Shown: in pieces, positions 1 to 8,676 of the stretch
Layout of the letters: every line of letters begins with the position of its first letter
Position numbering within the stretch: position 1 is the first letter of the stretch
DNA from: Sulfuritalea sp.
GTDB taxonomy: Bacteria > Pseudomonadota > Gammaproteobacteria > Burkholderiales > Rhodocyclaceae
Assembly: GCA_030247575.1 (NCBI GenBank)
Contig: JAOTRV010000041.1
Coordinates: 1 to 33,115, forward strand
DNA length: 33,115 nt
Direction of reading: 5' to 3'
The notes under the pieces: model-generated
Told to the model about the DNA's origin: nothing
The model's input: the letters and a program-made list of their open reading frames with translations, nothing else
Databases searched by the model: none
Position numbers and translations under genes: made by a program

Positions 1-2
1 TC

Positions 3-113
3 CTTTCGGTCACTCTTTTCGAGAAGATGCCCTTGCAGCAAGCATTCACGACAAATGCATTCGAGGAAAATCAGACCAAATCATCCAGCCAACTGATTCT
101 CTTCGACTTTTAA
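3..113 (+). CDS. C-terminal end of a probable IS4-type transposase (partial, cut by window edge)
   Basis: Reading frame 3 is open from the window edge to a TAA at 111-113. It ends in a short hydrophilic stretch followed by the residues QLILFDF and stop. The visible tail contains LFEKMPLQQAF and then a Ser/Asn/Gln-rich linker before QLILFDF. That arrangement, a 'LFEK-P-LQAF' segment followed by a 'NQL-LFD-' terminus, is what I recall for IS4-family transposases in betaproteobacteria. Only about 36 codons are visible and none of the DDE catalytic core, so this is recognition of a tail and not a domain call. It reads toward tex, is close to neutral in base composition, and is followed directly by a hairpin. 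The alternative is the end of an unrelated chromosomal gene. Confidence 0.5.
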   Translation, partial: LSVTLFEKMPLQQAFTTNAFEENQTKSSSQLILFDF

Positions 114-134
114 CCGGACACTACTGATCCGGTT
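112..134 (+). terminator. hairpin directly after the transposase stop; possible terminator or insertion-sequence end
   Basis: AACCGGA (112-118) pairs with TCCGGTT (128-134) around a 9-base loop and is followed by TGTTCTT. It begins inside the stop codon of the upstream frame. It could be a weak intrinsic terminator. Alternatively, CCGGACACTACTG could be the right inverted repeat of the insertion sequence, in which case the second arm would be target DNA. The left end is outside the window, so I cannot decide. Confidence 0.35.
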
Positions 135-581
135 TGTTCTTCCATGCCGTCCGGCGTGGTCGCTTTCCCTAGCCAAACGGATCAGAGTCATTTCACATTG
201 TTGTCGTCCGCTTCAAGAAATCTGGCGCATTCCGAATTTCTGCACGTTTCTCAAGTCTTGTCCCTCCCGCGCAATTTCCATTTGCCCCAGACAGACCTCC
301 GTCCCTGCCCGGAATCTATCCGATTCAATGCAAATTGGCTATCCGGCGCAATACATGGCAGACAAGGCTGGCTATCGACAAGGGGCTTGGTGCGTAGTGC
401 GTCTTCTGTCCGCCAGAAGTCGGCGCTGGCGGGACGGCGATTCAGCGCGCCGTTGGACTCAGGCTGATTCAGGCCCGACCGCAATCGTTCCAAACCCTGA
501 ACGTGCCCCGCGTCAAGACTTGTCTTCGCACGCCCTTACCAGTAAGGTGCGCGCCCTGCCCCTGGACTTTCAAAGAAACCC
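135..581. other. 447-base stretch with no supported gene, upstream of tex
   Basis: Two short plus-strand frames (144-467 and 328-723) and one minus-strand frame (251-493) are open here, but none has a ribosome site or a recognisable protein character. The only local structure I see is an imperfect inverted repeat at 527-551: CCTTAC/GTAAGG, with CGCA/TGCG outside it and a 3-base bulge, just before tex. A weak promoter match overlaps it (TTGTCT at 520-525, 17-base spacer, TAAGGT at 543-548). The region may hold the tex promoter plus DNA left beside the insertion sequence. Confidence 0.5.
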
Positions 582-2957
582 ATGCCGCCCTCGATTCAAT
601 CGCGCATCGCGCAACGCATTGCCGAAGAACTCGGCGTCCGCCCGCAACAGGTCGCCGCTGCCGTGCAACTGCTCGATGAGGGCGCCACCGTGCCCTTCAT
701 CTCGCGCTACCGCAAGGAGGTGACCGACAACCTCGACGACACGCAGTTGCGCAATCTCGAAGAGCGGCTGAACTACCTGCGCGAGCTGGAAGACCGCCGC
801 GCCGCAATCCTGTCCTCGATAGCGGAACAGGGCAAGCTGACGCCCGAACTCGAAAACGCGATCGCCGCCGCCGAGACCAAGCAGAGCCTCGAAGACCTCT
901 ACCTGCCCTACAAGCAGAAGCGCCGCACCAAGGCGCAGATCGCGCGCGAGGCCGGCCTCGAACCGCTGGCCGATGCACTGTTCGCCGACCCGACACTGGT
1001 GCCGGAAACGGAAGCGGCGAAATACGTGAACCCGGAAGCGGAACCTGCCGAGAAACACGTGCCCGACATCAAGGCCGCACTCGACGGCGCACGGCAGATC
1101 CTGATGGAGCGCTTCAGCGAGGACGCCGCGCTGCTGGCGAAGCTGCGCGGCTATCTCGGCGACTACGCCCTGCTCGTCTCCACCGTGGTCGCGGGCAAGG
1201 AAACCGAAGGCGCGAAGTTCCGCGACTGGTTCGACTTCCGCGAGACCATCAAGACCGTGCCCTCGCACCGCGCCCTGGCGCTGCTGCGCGGACGCAACGA
1301 GGACATCCTGCGGCTTGCCCTGAAAACCGAGCAGGAGCTGCGCGACCCGCCCGAAGCTTCGCCCTGCGTCGGCATGGTCGCCGGCCACTTCGCGATTCGG
1401 GACGAGGGCCGTGCGGCGGACAAGTGGCTGCTGGAAACTGCGCGCTGGGCCTGGCTGGTGAAGCTGTCCTTGCATCTCGAATCGGAACTGATGAACCAGT
1501 TGCGCGAGCGCGCCGAGGAGGAAGCCATCCGCGTCTTCGCGCGCAACCTGCACGACCTGCTGCTCGCGGCGCCTGCCGGGCAGCACACTGTCATCGGGCT
1601 CGACCCCGGCATCCGCACCGGAGTCAAGGTGGCGGTGGTCGATGTCACCGGCAAGGTCGTCGATACCGCCACAATCTACCCGCACGAGCCGCGGCGCGAC
1701 TGGGAAGGTTCGCTTGCCGCGTTGCGCCAGCTGGCGCAAAGGCACGGCGCCGGCCTGATCAGCATCGGCAACGGCACGGCCAGCCGCGAGACCGACAAGC
1801 TGGCCGCCGAACTGATGCGCCGCCATCCGGAGTTCAAGCTGACCCGCATCGTGGTGTCCGAAGCCGGTGCCTCGGTGTATTCGGCGTCCGAACTCGCGGC
1901 GAAGGAGTTTCCCGACCTCGATGTGTCCTTGCGCGGCGCGGTGTCCATCGCGCGCCGTCTGCAGGACCCGCTGGCCGAACTGGTGAAGATCGACCCCAAG
2001 GCGATCGGTGTCGGCCAGTACCAGCACGACGTCAACCAGACGCGGCTGGCGCGCTCGCTCGATGCCGTGGTGGAAGACTGCGTGAACTCGGTCGGCGTCG
2101 ATGTGAATACCGCCAGCGCCGCGCTGCTCAAGCGCATCTCGGGCCTCAACGGCACCTTGGCCGGCAACATCGTGGCTTGGCGCGATGCCCACGGCGCCTT
2201 CAAGTCGCGCACGGAACTGAGGGAGGTGCCGCGCCTCGGCGAGAAGGCTTTCGAACAGGCCGCGGGCTTCCTGCGCGTCAATGGCAGCGAGAATCCGCTC
2301 GACGCCTCGGCGGTGCATCCGGAGGCCTATCCGGTGGTCGAACGCATCCTGCGCGACATCAAGCGCGAAGTTAAGGAGCTCGTCGGCGACAGCCGCACGC
2401 TGCGCACGCTGGACGCCCGCAAATACACCGACGAGCGCTTCGGCCTGCCGACCGTGCAGGACATCCTCAAGGAGCTCGAAAAGCCCGGCCGCGACCCGCG
2501 CCCCGAATTCAAGGCAGCCACGTTCAGAGAAGGCGTCGAGGAGATCAAGGATCTCCAGCCCGGCATGCTGCTCGAAGGCGTGGTGACCAACGTCACCAAC
2601 TTCGGCGCCTTCGTCGATATCGGCGTGCATCAGGACGGCCTGGTGCATGTCTCGGCGCTGGCCAACCGCTTCGTCAAGGACCCGCATGAAGTGGTCAAGG
2701 CCGGCGACGTGGTCAAGGTCAAGGTGCTGGAAGTCGATGTGGCGCGCAAGCGCATCGCGCTGACCATGCGCCTCGCCGACGAACTGCCGGCAGCCGGTGC
2801 GGATTCGGGGCGTGACGCACGGAGCGTGCGCGGCAGCCGGCCGGAGCGCCCGCGAGTAGACGCCGGCGCTACGGCGAAACCCGCCGGCGGCAAGGCCCTC
2901 CGGCAGGCTGAAACGCCCGGAGCCATGGCCGCGGCTTTCGCCAGGCTCAAGCGCTAG
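582..2957 (+). CDS. tex: Tex, S1-domain RNA-binding transcription accessory protein
   Basis: 791 residues, normal for Tex. The helical N-terminal domain covers about residues 1-330. A YqgF/RNase-H-like domain begins near residue 335 with [20 protein letters not shown]. Tandem helix-hairpin-helix motifs follow at about 505-565 ([16 protein letters not shown], then [19 protein letters not shown]). An S1 RNA-binding domain lies at about 655-730 ([21 protein letters not shown]). The last ~60 residues are a low-complexity Ala/Arg/Pro tail ending in a short conserved-looking helix. Tex binds nucleic acid and is linked to transcript elongation, virulence-gene expression and ribosome-associated decay in other bacteria; its precise role is unsettled. 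The start has only a weak purine run upstream (AAAGAAA), but the N-terminus aligns with the expected family start. The gene converges on the diguanylate cyclase gene, and their stop codons overlap. Confidence 0.97.
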   Translation: MPPSIQSRIAQRIAEELGVRPQQVAAAVQLLDEGATVPFISRYRKEVTDNLDDTQLRNLEERLNYLRELEDRRAAILSSIAEQGKLTPELENAIAAAETKQSLEDLYLPYKQKRRTKAQIAREAGLEPLADALFADPTLVPETEAAKYVNPEAEPAEKHVPDIKAALDGARQILMERFSEDAALLAKLRGYLGDYALLVSTVVAGKETEGAKFRDWFDFRETIKTVPSHRALALLRGRNEDILRLALKTEQELRDPPEASPCVGMVAGHFAIRDEGRAADKWLLETARWAWLVKLSLHLESELMNQLRERAEEEAIRVFARNLHDLLLAAPAGQHTVIGLDPGIRTGVKVAVVDVTGKVVDTATIYPHEPRRDWEGSLAALRQLAQRHGAGLISIGNGTASRETDKLAAELMRRHPEFKLTRIVVSEAGASVYSASELAAKEFPDLDVSLRGAVSIARRLQDPLAELVKIDPKAIGVGQYQHDVNQTRLARSLDAVVEDCVNSVGVDVNTASAALLKRISGLNGTLAGNIVAWRDAHGAFKSRTELREVPRLGEKAFEQAAGFLRVNGSENPLDASAVHPEAYPVVERILRDIKREVKELVGDSRTLRTLDARKYTDERFGLPTVQDILKELEKPGRDPRPEFKAATFREGVEEIKDLQPGMLLEGVVTNVTNFGAFVDIGVHQDGLVHVSALANRFVKDPHEVVKAGDVVKVKVLEVDVARKRIALTMRLADELPAAGADSGRDARSVRGSRPERPRVDAGATAKPAGGKALRQAETPGAMAAAFARLKR

Positions 2958-4681
2958 GACGGGTCCGCGCCGTTCGCGGCAATGCGAAAGGCATTGCGGC
3001 CCGACGCCTTGACTGCATACAGAGTGGCGTCGGCGACATGCTGCAGGGCTTCGACATCCCTGCCGTGCTCGGGAAACAACGCGATGCCGATGCTGCACGA
3101 GATGCGGGCGGTACCGGCGGTCAGTTCGAAGGGGCGCGCGATGGCGGCGACGATGCGGGCGGCGATTTCTTCGATTTCCGTGCGGGAGCCGACCTCGGTG
3201 AGGATCGCGGCGAACTCGTCGCCGCCGATCCGCGCCACCGTGTCGGCGGCGCGCACGCAGAGGCGCAGGCGCTTCGCCGTCTCGACCAGCAGGTCGTCGC
3301 CCGCGGCATGCCCGAACCGGTCATTGACCGGCTTGAACCAGTCCAGATCGATGAAGCACAGGGCAAAGGCGCGACCGTGCCGCTGCGCCTGCAGGAGGGC
3401 GACCCGCAGCCGATCGGAAAACAGCGCGCGGTTGGGCAGATCGGTGAGCGGATCGTGGTAGGCCCGGTAACGCAGCGCCTCTTCCAGCTCCTTGCGCAGC
3501 GTGATGTCGGTCAGGGTCGCGACGTAGCGCGCCGGCTGGACGCCGCCGGGGATGCGGGCGATGGACATCCAGACCACGAACAGCTCGCCATTCTTGCGCC
3601 GGTTCCAGACCTCGCCCTGCCAGCGGTTTTCGTTGGCCAGGGTGTGCCACATTTCGCCGTAGAACTCCGGCGGATGCCGGCCCGACTTGATCACCGACAC
3701 GGCCTTGCCCAGCACCTCGTCCGCGGCATAGCCGGTCATCCGTGAAAAGGCCGGATTGACCTCGACGAAGCGGCCGCCCTCGTCGGTGATGACGATCGCC
3801 TCCGCTGCGTTGTCGAACACGGCCGCCGCCAGTTCGCGATTGGCGAGTTCCCGCTCCAGTCCTGCGTTGGCCTCGGACAGGGCATGGGTACGCTGCGCGA
3901 TGACCGCGTCCTGCTCCCTGGCGACAGCCTCCAGCGACTGAAGATGGCGGCGGGTGCGTTGCACCAGCACCTGCAGCAGGGCGGCCACAATGGCGAACAC
4001 GAGCGCATGGAGGGCCACTGCGCGGACCCGCTCGCCGTCGCGGATCGCCAGCAGGTCCGCCGCCGGCATGGTGACGGAAATGCCGCCGCGAATCTGGCCG
4101 AGCCGGTAGCCCTGCTTCTCATGGCAAGTCAGGCAGGGCTTGGTGATCTTGAGCGGCGCCATGTAGCGATGCACGGGCGTGTCGCCCGGGATCAATTCGA
4201 CGATCTCGTCCTGGCCGGCTTCGAAGCGCCGCAGGGCGGCGGCCTCCCAGGGGTCCGCCGCATTGGCCGGACGCAACGGCTTGAGGCTGGTGATGTGCAA
4301 CCGGATGCCCTCGGCCAGGTGCGCGATCTCGGCGATCTGCCGCGTCATGTAGGCGGGATTGACCAGCGTCAGCGCCAGGCCGTCGCGGGTAACCACGTCG
4401 CGCCGCTCGTGCTGGAGATTGGGGTTGGGCGGAGTCGCCTCCGTCACCGGCACATAGACGCCGCCGTGCCGGGCATTCCAGTCGCGGGTCAGTTGCACCA
4501 GCCGGAACAGCGCGGCGCCGCGCTCGCGCGCCATCGCCCGCATGTTGATGTCGGCCTGCCGCCATTCGAGAAGGCACGACGCGAAGGCGCCGATGGCGAC
4601 GGCCACGAAGACGACCCACGGCCGCAGCCAGAGCTTTGGCGAAGCGCTTTGCAGCGTCGGGTGATCCAGGAGGGCGGACAT
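2954..4681 (-). CDS. membrane diguanylate cyclase with periplasmic c-heme sensor, PAS and GGDEF domains
   Basis: 575 residues from the ATG at 4681; an in-frame TTG two codons earlier is less likely. Residues ~21-37 and ~222-240 are membrane helices. The periplasmic segment between them resembles the DUF3365/Tll0287-like sensor family and carries CLTCH (C183, C186, H187), a c-type heme attachment motif. A signalling helix follows, then a PAS domain at about 285-395 ([13 protein letters not shown]... [10 protein letters not shown]). The GGDEF domain runs from about 405, with intact GGDEF at 486-490 and an RxxD inhibitory site (R477-D480) at the usual five-residue spacing. It should therefore make cyclic di-GMP and be product-inhibited. 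No EAL domain is present. Inference: the heme senses redox state or a small gas and adjusts cyclic di-GMP output. The gene stands 118 bases downstream of the isocitrate dehydrogenase gene and may be cotranscribed with it. Confidence 0.93.
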   Translation of the reverse strand: MSALLDHPTLQSASPKLWLRPWVVFVAVAIGAFASCLLEWRQADINMRAMARERGAALFRLVQLTRDWNARHGGVYVPVTEATPPNPNLQHERRDVVTRDGLALTLVNPAYMTRQIAEIAHLAEGIRLHITSLKPLRPANAADPWEAAALRRFEAGQDEIVELIPGDTPVHRYMAPLKITKPCLTCHEKQGYRLGQIRGGISVTMPAADLLAIRDGERVRAVALHALVFAIVAALLQVLVQRTRRHLQSLEAVAREQDAVIAQRTHALSEANAGLERELANRELAAAVFDNAAEAIVITDEGGRFVEVNPAFSRMTGYAADEVLGKAVSVIKSGRHPPEFYGEMWHTLANENRWQGEVWNRRKNGELFVVWMSIARIPGGVQPARYVATLTDITLRKELEEALRYRAYHDPLTDLPNRALFSDRLRVALLQAQRHGRAFALCFIDLDWFKPVNDRFGHAAGDDLLVETAKRLRLCVRAADTVARIGGDEFAAILTEVGSRTEIEEIAARIVAAIARPFELTAGTARISCSIGIALFPEHGRDVEALQHVADATLYAVKASGRNAFRIAANGADPS

Positions 4682-4799
4682 GCCCAATTATGCATCAGCG
4701 TCGCGCGCCGGATCGCCCGCAACAAGACCGCAGCGACCGGGGCCGGGGCCCGCTTCTGCCGGCAGGGGCCGCCGCAACGGCGCCCCCGCCTTGCGCAAC

Positions 4800-5831
4800 T
4801 CAGCCCTTGATGCGCGCCACCAGCGCCTTCGCGTACTGATCGGTGGTGGCCGTGCCGCCCAGATCGCCGGTGCGCACCTTGTCCTTGTTCAGCACGTCAT
4901 CCACGGCCTGGCGCAGGCGATCGCCGAGGTCCTTGCGCTTGACGTGATCCAGCATCATCCCGGCCGCCAGCAGCAGCGCCGTCGGGTTGGCGATGCCCTT
5001 GCCGGCGATATCCGGCGCCGAGCCATGCACCGCCTCGAATATCGCCGCGTCTTCGCCGATGTTGGCGCCCGGCGCCATGCCCAGGCCCCCGACCAGGCCG
5101 GCAATCTCGTCGGACAGGATGTCGCCGAACAGGTTGGTCGTCACCAGCACGTCGAACTGCCAGGGATTCATCACCAGCTTCATGGCGCAGGCATCGACGA
5201 TCATTTCCTCCATCACGATCCTGTCCTTGTACTCGGCGGCGTAGATCTCGCGCGCAGTTTCGAGGAAGATGCCGGTCAGCGCCTTCATGATGTTGGCCTT
5301 GTGCACCACGGTCACCTTCTTGCGGCCCTGCGCCACGGCGTAGTCGAAGGCGAAGCGCACGATGCGGCGGCAGCCCTGGCGCGTATTCACGCCGGTGGAC
5401 ATGCCGACGGCGTGCGGGTCGCCGTCGATCGGGATGAAGTGCTCGTAGCCCATGTAGAGGCCCTCGACGTTCTCGCGCACCAGCACCAGGTCGATGTCCT
5501 CGAAGCGGCCGCCGGGAATCACGGTCTTGCCCGGACGCAGATTGGCATACAGCTTGAACTCCTCGCGCAGGCGCACGTTCGATGAGCGATAGCCGCCGGC
5601 GATCGGCGTCTCCAGCGGACCCTTGAGCGCCAGACGGGTCTTGCGGATGCTCTCGATGCAGGCCGGCGGCAGCGGATCACCGCAAGCCGTGACGCCGCCC
5701 ATGCCGGCGACCTGGGTCTCCCACTGGAACGGCGCGCCGAGGGCGGCGAGGACTTCGAGGGTCGCAGCGGTAATTTCGGGCCCGATGCCGTCTCCGGGAA
5801 TCAGGGTGGCGGGAATAAGGGTAGCGCTCAT
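4800..5831 (-). CDS. NAD-dependent isocitrate dehydrogenase (isocitrate/isopropylmalate dehydrogenase family)
   Basis: 343 residues. It should oxidise isocitrate to 2-oxoglutarate in the TCA cycle. The substrate-binding segment reads SSNVRLREEFKLYANLRP, the Ser/Asn/Arg pattern of isocitrate dehydrogenases rather than LeuB. The cofactor loop reads HGSAPDIAGKGIANP. Asp-Ile after 'SAP' is the NAD-selecting pair, where NADP enzymes have Lys-Tyr. The metal-binding aspartates lie in TTNLFGDILSDEIAGLVGG. I chose the ATG at 5831 because GGAG lies 6 bases upstream (5838-5841); a frame extension to 5864 lacks such a site. A TATAAT box lies about 150 bases upstream. The family also contains tartrate and homoisocitrate dehydrogenases, so substrate is assigned by motif only. 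Confidence 0.9.
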   Translation of the reverse strand: MSATLIPATLIPGDGIGPEITAATLEVLAALGAPFQWETQVAGMGGVTACGDPLPPACIESIRKTRLALKGPLETPIAGGYRSSNVRLREEFKLYANLRPGKTVIPGGRFEDIDLVLVRENVEGLYMGYEHFIPIDGDPHAVGMSTGVNTRQGCRRIVRFAFDYAVAQGRKKVTVVHKANIMKALTGIFLETAREIYAAEYKDRIVMEEMIVDACAMKLVMNPWQFDVLVTTNLFGDILSDEIAGLVGGLGMAPGANIGEDAAIFEAVHGSAPDIAGKGIANPTALLLAAGMMLDHVKRKDLGDRLRQAVDDVLNKDKVRTGDLGGTATTDQYAKALVARIKG

Positions 5832-5837
5832 AAGTGT

Positions 5838-5841
5838 CTCC
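5838..5841 (-). promoter_or_regulatory. ribosome binding site fixing the isocitrate dehydrogenase start
   Basis: GGAG on the minus strand, 6 bases before the ATG at 5831. It selects this start over the in-frame ATG at 5864. Confidence 0.75.
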
Positions 5842-5983
5842 GCAGTTTCAGCAAGGAACGTCAAGGGTCAGGCGCGCCGTCTCGTCATCCCGAACGGCCA
5901 TGAATCGGTGAATCAGGGGTTGCGCGCGAAGCATGTCACGGCCGGCTGAACAGCCGCTTACAGCGCACCGTGACCGGGCCGGC

Positions 5984-5989
5984 ATTATA
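5984..5989 (-). promoter_or_regulatory. consensus -10 box (TATAAT) upstream of isocitrate dehydrogenase
   Basis: A perfect TATAAT on the minus strand, about 150 bases before the isocitrate dehydrogenase ATG, in the gap after the permease gene. The -35 region at 16-18 base spacing (around TGTATG) is a poor match, so activator help or an extended -10 would be needed. The ~145-base leader contains a small hairpin, GCGGCT-GTTC-AGCCGGC, at about 5941-5957. No terminator-like T run follows the hairpin. Confidence 0.5.
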
Positions 5990-6065
5990 CGCAAGACCTA
6001 TCGATCCATACACCCCGTCTATCATCGCCAACGCGCGATCGGGAAACGGAGCTTGAAATCGCGGG

Positions 6066-8558
6066 CTATTGCGCTGCGCGCAGGGCCGGCAGCGCCGACT
6101 GGCGCAGCATCGAGGACGCGCCCAGCCAGCCGGCGACGACCACCAGCACGATGCCGGCGACGAGGCCGATCAGCCACAGGCCCGGCTGCGGCAGGTAATC
6201 GAGGCGAAAGGCGAAGCGTGCCAGACCCCAGCCGATCAGGCTGGCGGCGATGCCGGCAAGCAGGCCGGCCAGCGCGCCGAGCGCGGCAAACTCGGCCAGC
6301 AGCGCAGCGGACAACTGGCGGCTGCGGGCGCCCAGCGCGCGCAACACGGCCAGCTCGTGACGCCGCTCGTCGCTGCTGGCTTGCAGCGCCGCGTAGAGCA
6401 CCGCCAGCCCGGCCAGGACGGCGAAGCCGAACACCAGCTGCACGGCGCGGGCGACCTGGTCGATCGTCGCATGCAGTTGCCTGACCAGGGCGGCGACGTC
6501 GATCACCGTCAGGTTGGGGAAGGCGCGCACCAGTTCGGGAATGACGCCGGCCTTATCGGCCGGCAGGTGAAAGCTGGTGATGTAGCTGGCGGGAAAATCA
6601 TCGAGCACGCCGGGCGGCGACATGACGAAGAAATTGACCCGCATCGAATCCCAGTCGAGCTTCCTCAGGCTGGTGATGACCGCCTCGACACGATTGCCGG
6701 CGATGTCGTAGGTCAGACGATCGCCGAGCTTGAGATTCAGCGTGTCGGCCAAGCCTTGCTCCACCGAAAATTCCGCGGCCGGCGTCGCGCCGTGCCAGCG
6801 CCCGCCGCTGACCGTGTTGCCGGCGGGAAGCCGCGCCGACCACGACAGGTTGAACTCGCGATCGACGAGACGCTGGGCGCGGTCGTCGGCATAGGTCTCG
6901 GGCCCGACCCGCTGCGCATTGACCTGGACCAGGCGGCCGCGCACCATCGGCTCCAGTTCCGGCGCCGGCAGCCCGCGCGCCTTGAAGAAGTCGGCGATGG
7001 CGGCACGCTGATCGGGCTGGATGTTGATCGCGAACCGGTTCGGCGCATCGGCCGGCACGCGCGCCAGCCAGCTGTCGAGCAGGTCGCCGCGCGCCACGGT
7101 GAGCAGCAGCAGCGCCGTGAGCCCCAAAGCCAGCGCCACCGCCTGCACCATGGTCGCGGCCAGGCGCCGGCGCAGATTGACCAGACCATGGCGCCAGCCG
7201 TAGCCCCTGCCGGATGGGCGCAACCGTCCCAGCACGGCGAGCAGCAGGCGCGCCATCAAGGCGAAGAAGCCGAGCGCGATCAGAAAGCCGGCCAGCACGA
7301 TCAGGCCCAGGCGCGGCTCTCCGGCCATCCACAACATCAGCGCCGCCAGCACCAGCGCGCCCAACAGGTAGGCGCCGACCGAAGCGGGTTCCGACCCGCT
7401 CCACTCGCGGCGCAGCACGCGTATGGTCGGCACACGCTTCAGGCGTAGCAAAGGCGGCAGGGCGAAGCCGACGATCAGCGTGAGCCCCACCAGCAGGCCA
7501 TGCATCCAGGGCAGCAGCGAAGGCGCCGGCAGCCGGGTCACCAGCAGGCCCGCAAGCAGCTGCTGCAGCCCGGCCTGCACCGCGAAGCCGACGATGCAGC
7601 CTGCCAGCGTCGCGGCCAGGCCGAACAGCATGAATTCGCCGCCGTGGATCAGCAGCAGTTGCCTCCCCGAAGCGCCCATGCAGCGCATAACCGCGCAACC
7701 GTCGAGATGGCGTCGCATGTAGCGCTCGGCCGCCAGCGCCACGGCCACCGCGGCCAGAATCACGGCCAGCAGCGCGGCCAGGCGCAGGAAGCGTTGCGCC
7801 CGCTCGGTCACGTTGCGAATCTCCGGCCGCGCGTTGTCGAGGCTTTCGATCTTTTCGCCGCGCCCGAGCTGCGATGTCGCCCAGGCTTCATAGGCTTTCA
7901 CCGCGGCCGCCTCGCCGGCCAGGTGCAGGCGATAGCTGACCCGGCTGCCGTCCTGGATCAGGCCGGTCGCCGGCAGATCGGCCAGATTGATCATCAGGCG
8001 CGGCGCCAGCGCGAACACGTTCATGCCGCGGTCCGGTTCCAGGGTCAGCACCGGGCCGCTGTGCACCGATATCTTTCCCAATGCGAGCGAGGTGCCCGGC
8101 GCGAGGCTCAGCGTGGTCGCCATGCGTTCGTCGGGCCAGGCTTCCCCGGGCTTCGGCACACGCGCATTGGCGCCGCTCATTTCGACGTCGGGCGCGTTGA
8201 GCACCGGCGCCGTACGCAATGCGCCGCGCAAGGGATAGTTCGCCGAAACAGCCTTGATTTCGGCGAGCATCGTGGCATCGCGCAACGTCACCATGCTCGG
8301 GAAGGTGGCGCTCTCGGCCTGGCGCAGGCCGCGCGCCGCGGCTTCGCGGCGGAAGCCATCGGCCCAGGGATGATCGGCGGTCAGCAGCAGATCGCCGCCG
8401 AGCAACTGGTGCGATTCGAGCTTCAGCGCCTGCTCGACGCGATCGGTCAGGAAGCCGACACTGGTCAGCGCCGCCACAGCCAGCAGCAGGGCGATGCCCA
8501 GCACCGTCAGTTCGCCGGCGCGCCAGTCGCGGGCGAGCATGCGCAAGGCCAATTTCAT
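6066..8558 (-). CDS. FtsX-like ABC transporter permease, YbbP type
   Basis: 830 residues from the ATG at 8558 (E. coli YbbP is about the same length). The N-terminal helix contains LTVLGIALLLAVAAL and is followed by a large extracytoplasmic domain. There is a first FtsX block of helices at about 255-400, a central helix group including LGLIVLAGFLIALGFFALMA, a second extracytoplasmic domain, and a C-terminal FtsX block near 700-830. The layout is the duplicated FtsX-domain permease seen in the YbbA-YbbP and LolE/MacB superfamily, which couple ATP hydrolysis to periplasmic or envelope work. The longer frame reaching to 9104 is only the radA antisense. GGAGG 7 bases before the ATG fixes the start. 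radA lies 118 bases upstream. No ATPase gene of the YbbA/LolD type is adjacent on either side. Confidence 0.88.
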   Translation of the reverse strand: MKLALRMLARDWRAGELTVLGIALLLAVAALTSVGFLTDRVEQALKLESHQLLGGDLLLTADHPWADGFRREAAARGLRQAESATFPSMVTLRDATMLAEIKAVSANYPLRGALRTAPVLNAPDVEMSGANARVPKPGEAWPDERMATTLSLAPGTSLALGKISVHSGPVLTLEPDRGMNVFALAPRLMINLADLPATGLIQDGSRVSYRLHLAGEAAAVKAYEAWATSQLGRGEKIESLDNARPEIRNVTERAQRFLRLAALLAVILAAVAVALAAERYMRRHLDGCAVMRCMGASGRQLLLIHGGEFMLFGLAATLAGCIVGFAVQAGLQQLLAGLLVTRLPAPSLLPWMHGLLVGLTLIVGFALPPLLRLKRVPTIRVLRREWSGSEPASVGAYLLGALVLAALMLWMAGEPRLGLIVLAGFLIALGFFALMARLLLAVLGRLRPSGRGYGWRHGLVNLRRRLAATMVQAVALALGLTALLLLTVARGDLLDSWLARVPADAPNRFAINIQPDQRAAIADFFKARGLPAPELEPMVRGRLVQVNAQRVGPETYADDRAQRLVDREFNLSWSARLPAGNTVSGGRWHGATPAAEFSVEQGLADTLNLKLGDRLTYDIAGNRVEAVITSLRKLDWDSMRVNFFVMSPPGVLDDFPASYITSFHLPADKAGVIPELVRAFPNLTVIDVAALVRQLHATIDQVARAVQLVFGFAVLAGLAVLYAALQASSDERRHELAVLRALGARSRQLSAALLAEFAALGALAGLLAGIAASLIGWGLARFAFRLDYLPQPGLWLIGLVAGIVLVVVAGWLGASSMLRQSALPALRAAQ

Positions 8559-8565
8559 GAGCCTA

Positions 8566-8570
8566 CCTCC
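8566..8570 (-). promoter_or_regulatory. ribosome binding site fixing the permease start
   Basis: GGAGG on the minus strand, 7 bases before the ATG at 8558. It rules out the long upstream frame extension into radA. Confidence 0.8.
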
Positions 8571-8606
8571 CAACCTCCGCCCCGAGGACGGCGATGACGT
8601 TTGTTC

Positions 8607-8625
8607 AACCGGGCAGTGCCCGGTT
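8607..8625. repeat. 19-base perfect hairpin between radA and the permease gene
   Basis: AACCGGGC and GCCCGGTT are separated by a 3-base loop (AGT on the plus strand). The minus-strand transcript running from radA into the permease would fold it, but no T run follows in that direction (GAACAAACG). On the plus strand it is followed by TCCATGCTTTT, yet no plus-strand gene ends here. It could be an mRNA processing or stabilising stem within the operon, or part of a dispersed palindromic repeat. Confidence 0.55.
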
Positions 8626-8676
8626 TCCATGCTTTTGGCTGGCGCCGGCTCGGGGCGGCCCTGCGCGCGGAGCTCA

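Noticed and set aside
3-113. A complete insertion sequence in the window
   Set aside because: Only the C-terminal codons are inside the window; the catalytic region and left end are outside.
520-548. Promoter for tex (TTGTCT, 17 bases, TAAGGT)
   Set aside because: Both boxes match poorly and overlap an inverted repeat, so it is mentioned in the gap entry and not called.
570-3098. Very long minus-strand open frame (842 codons) antisense to tex
   Set aside because: tex on the other strand has full domain evidence. The antisense product is rich in His, Arg, Gln and Ala with no recognisable domain, as expected from a GC-rich shadow frame.
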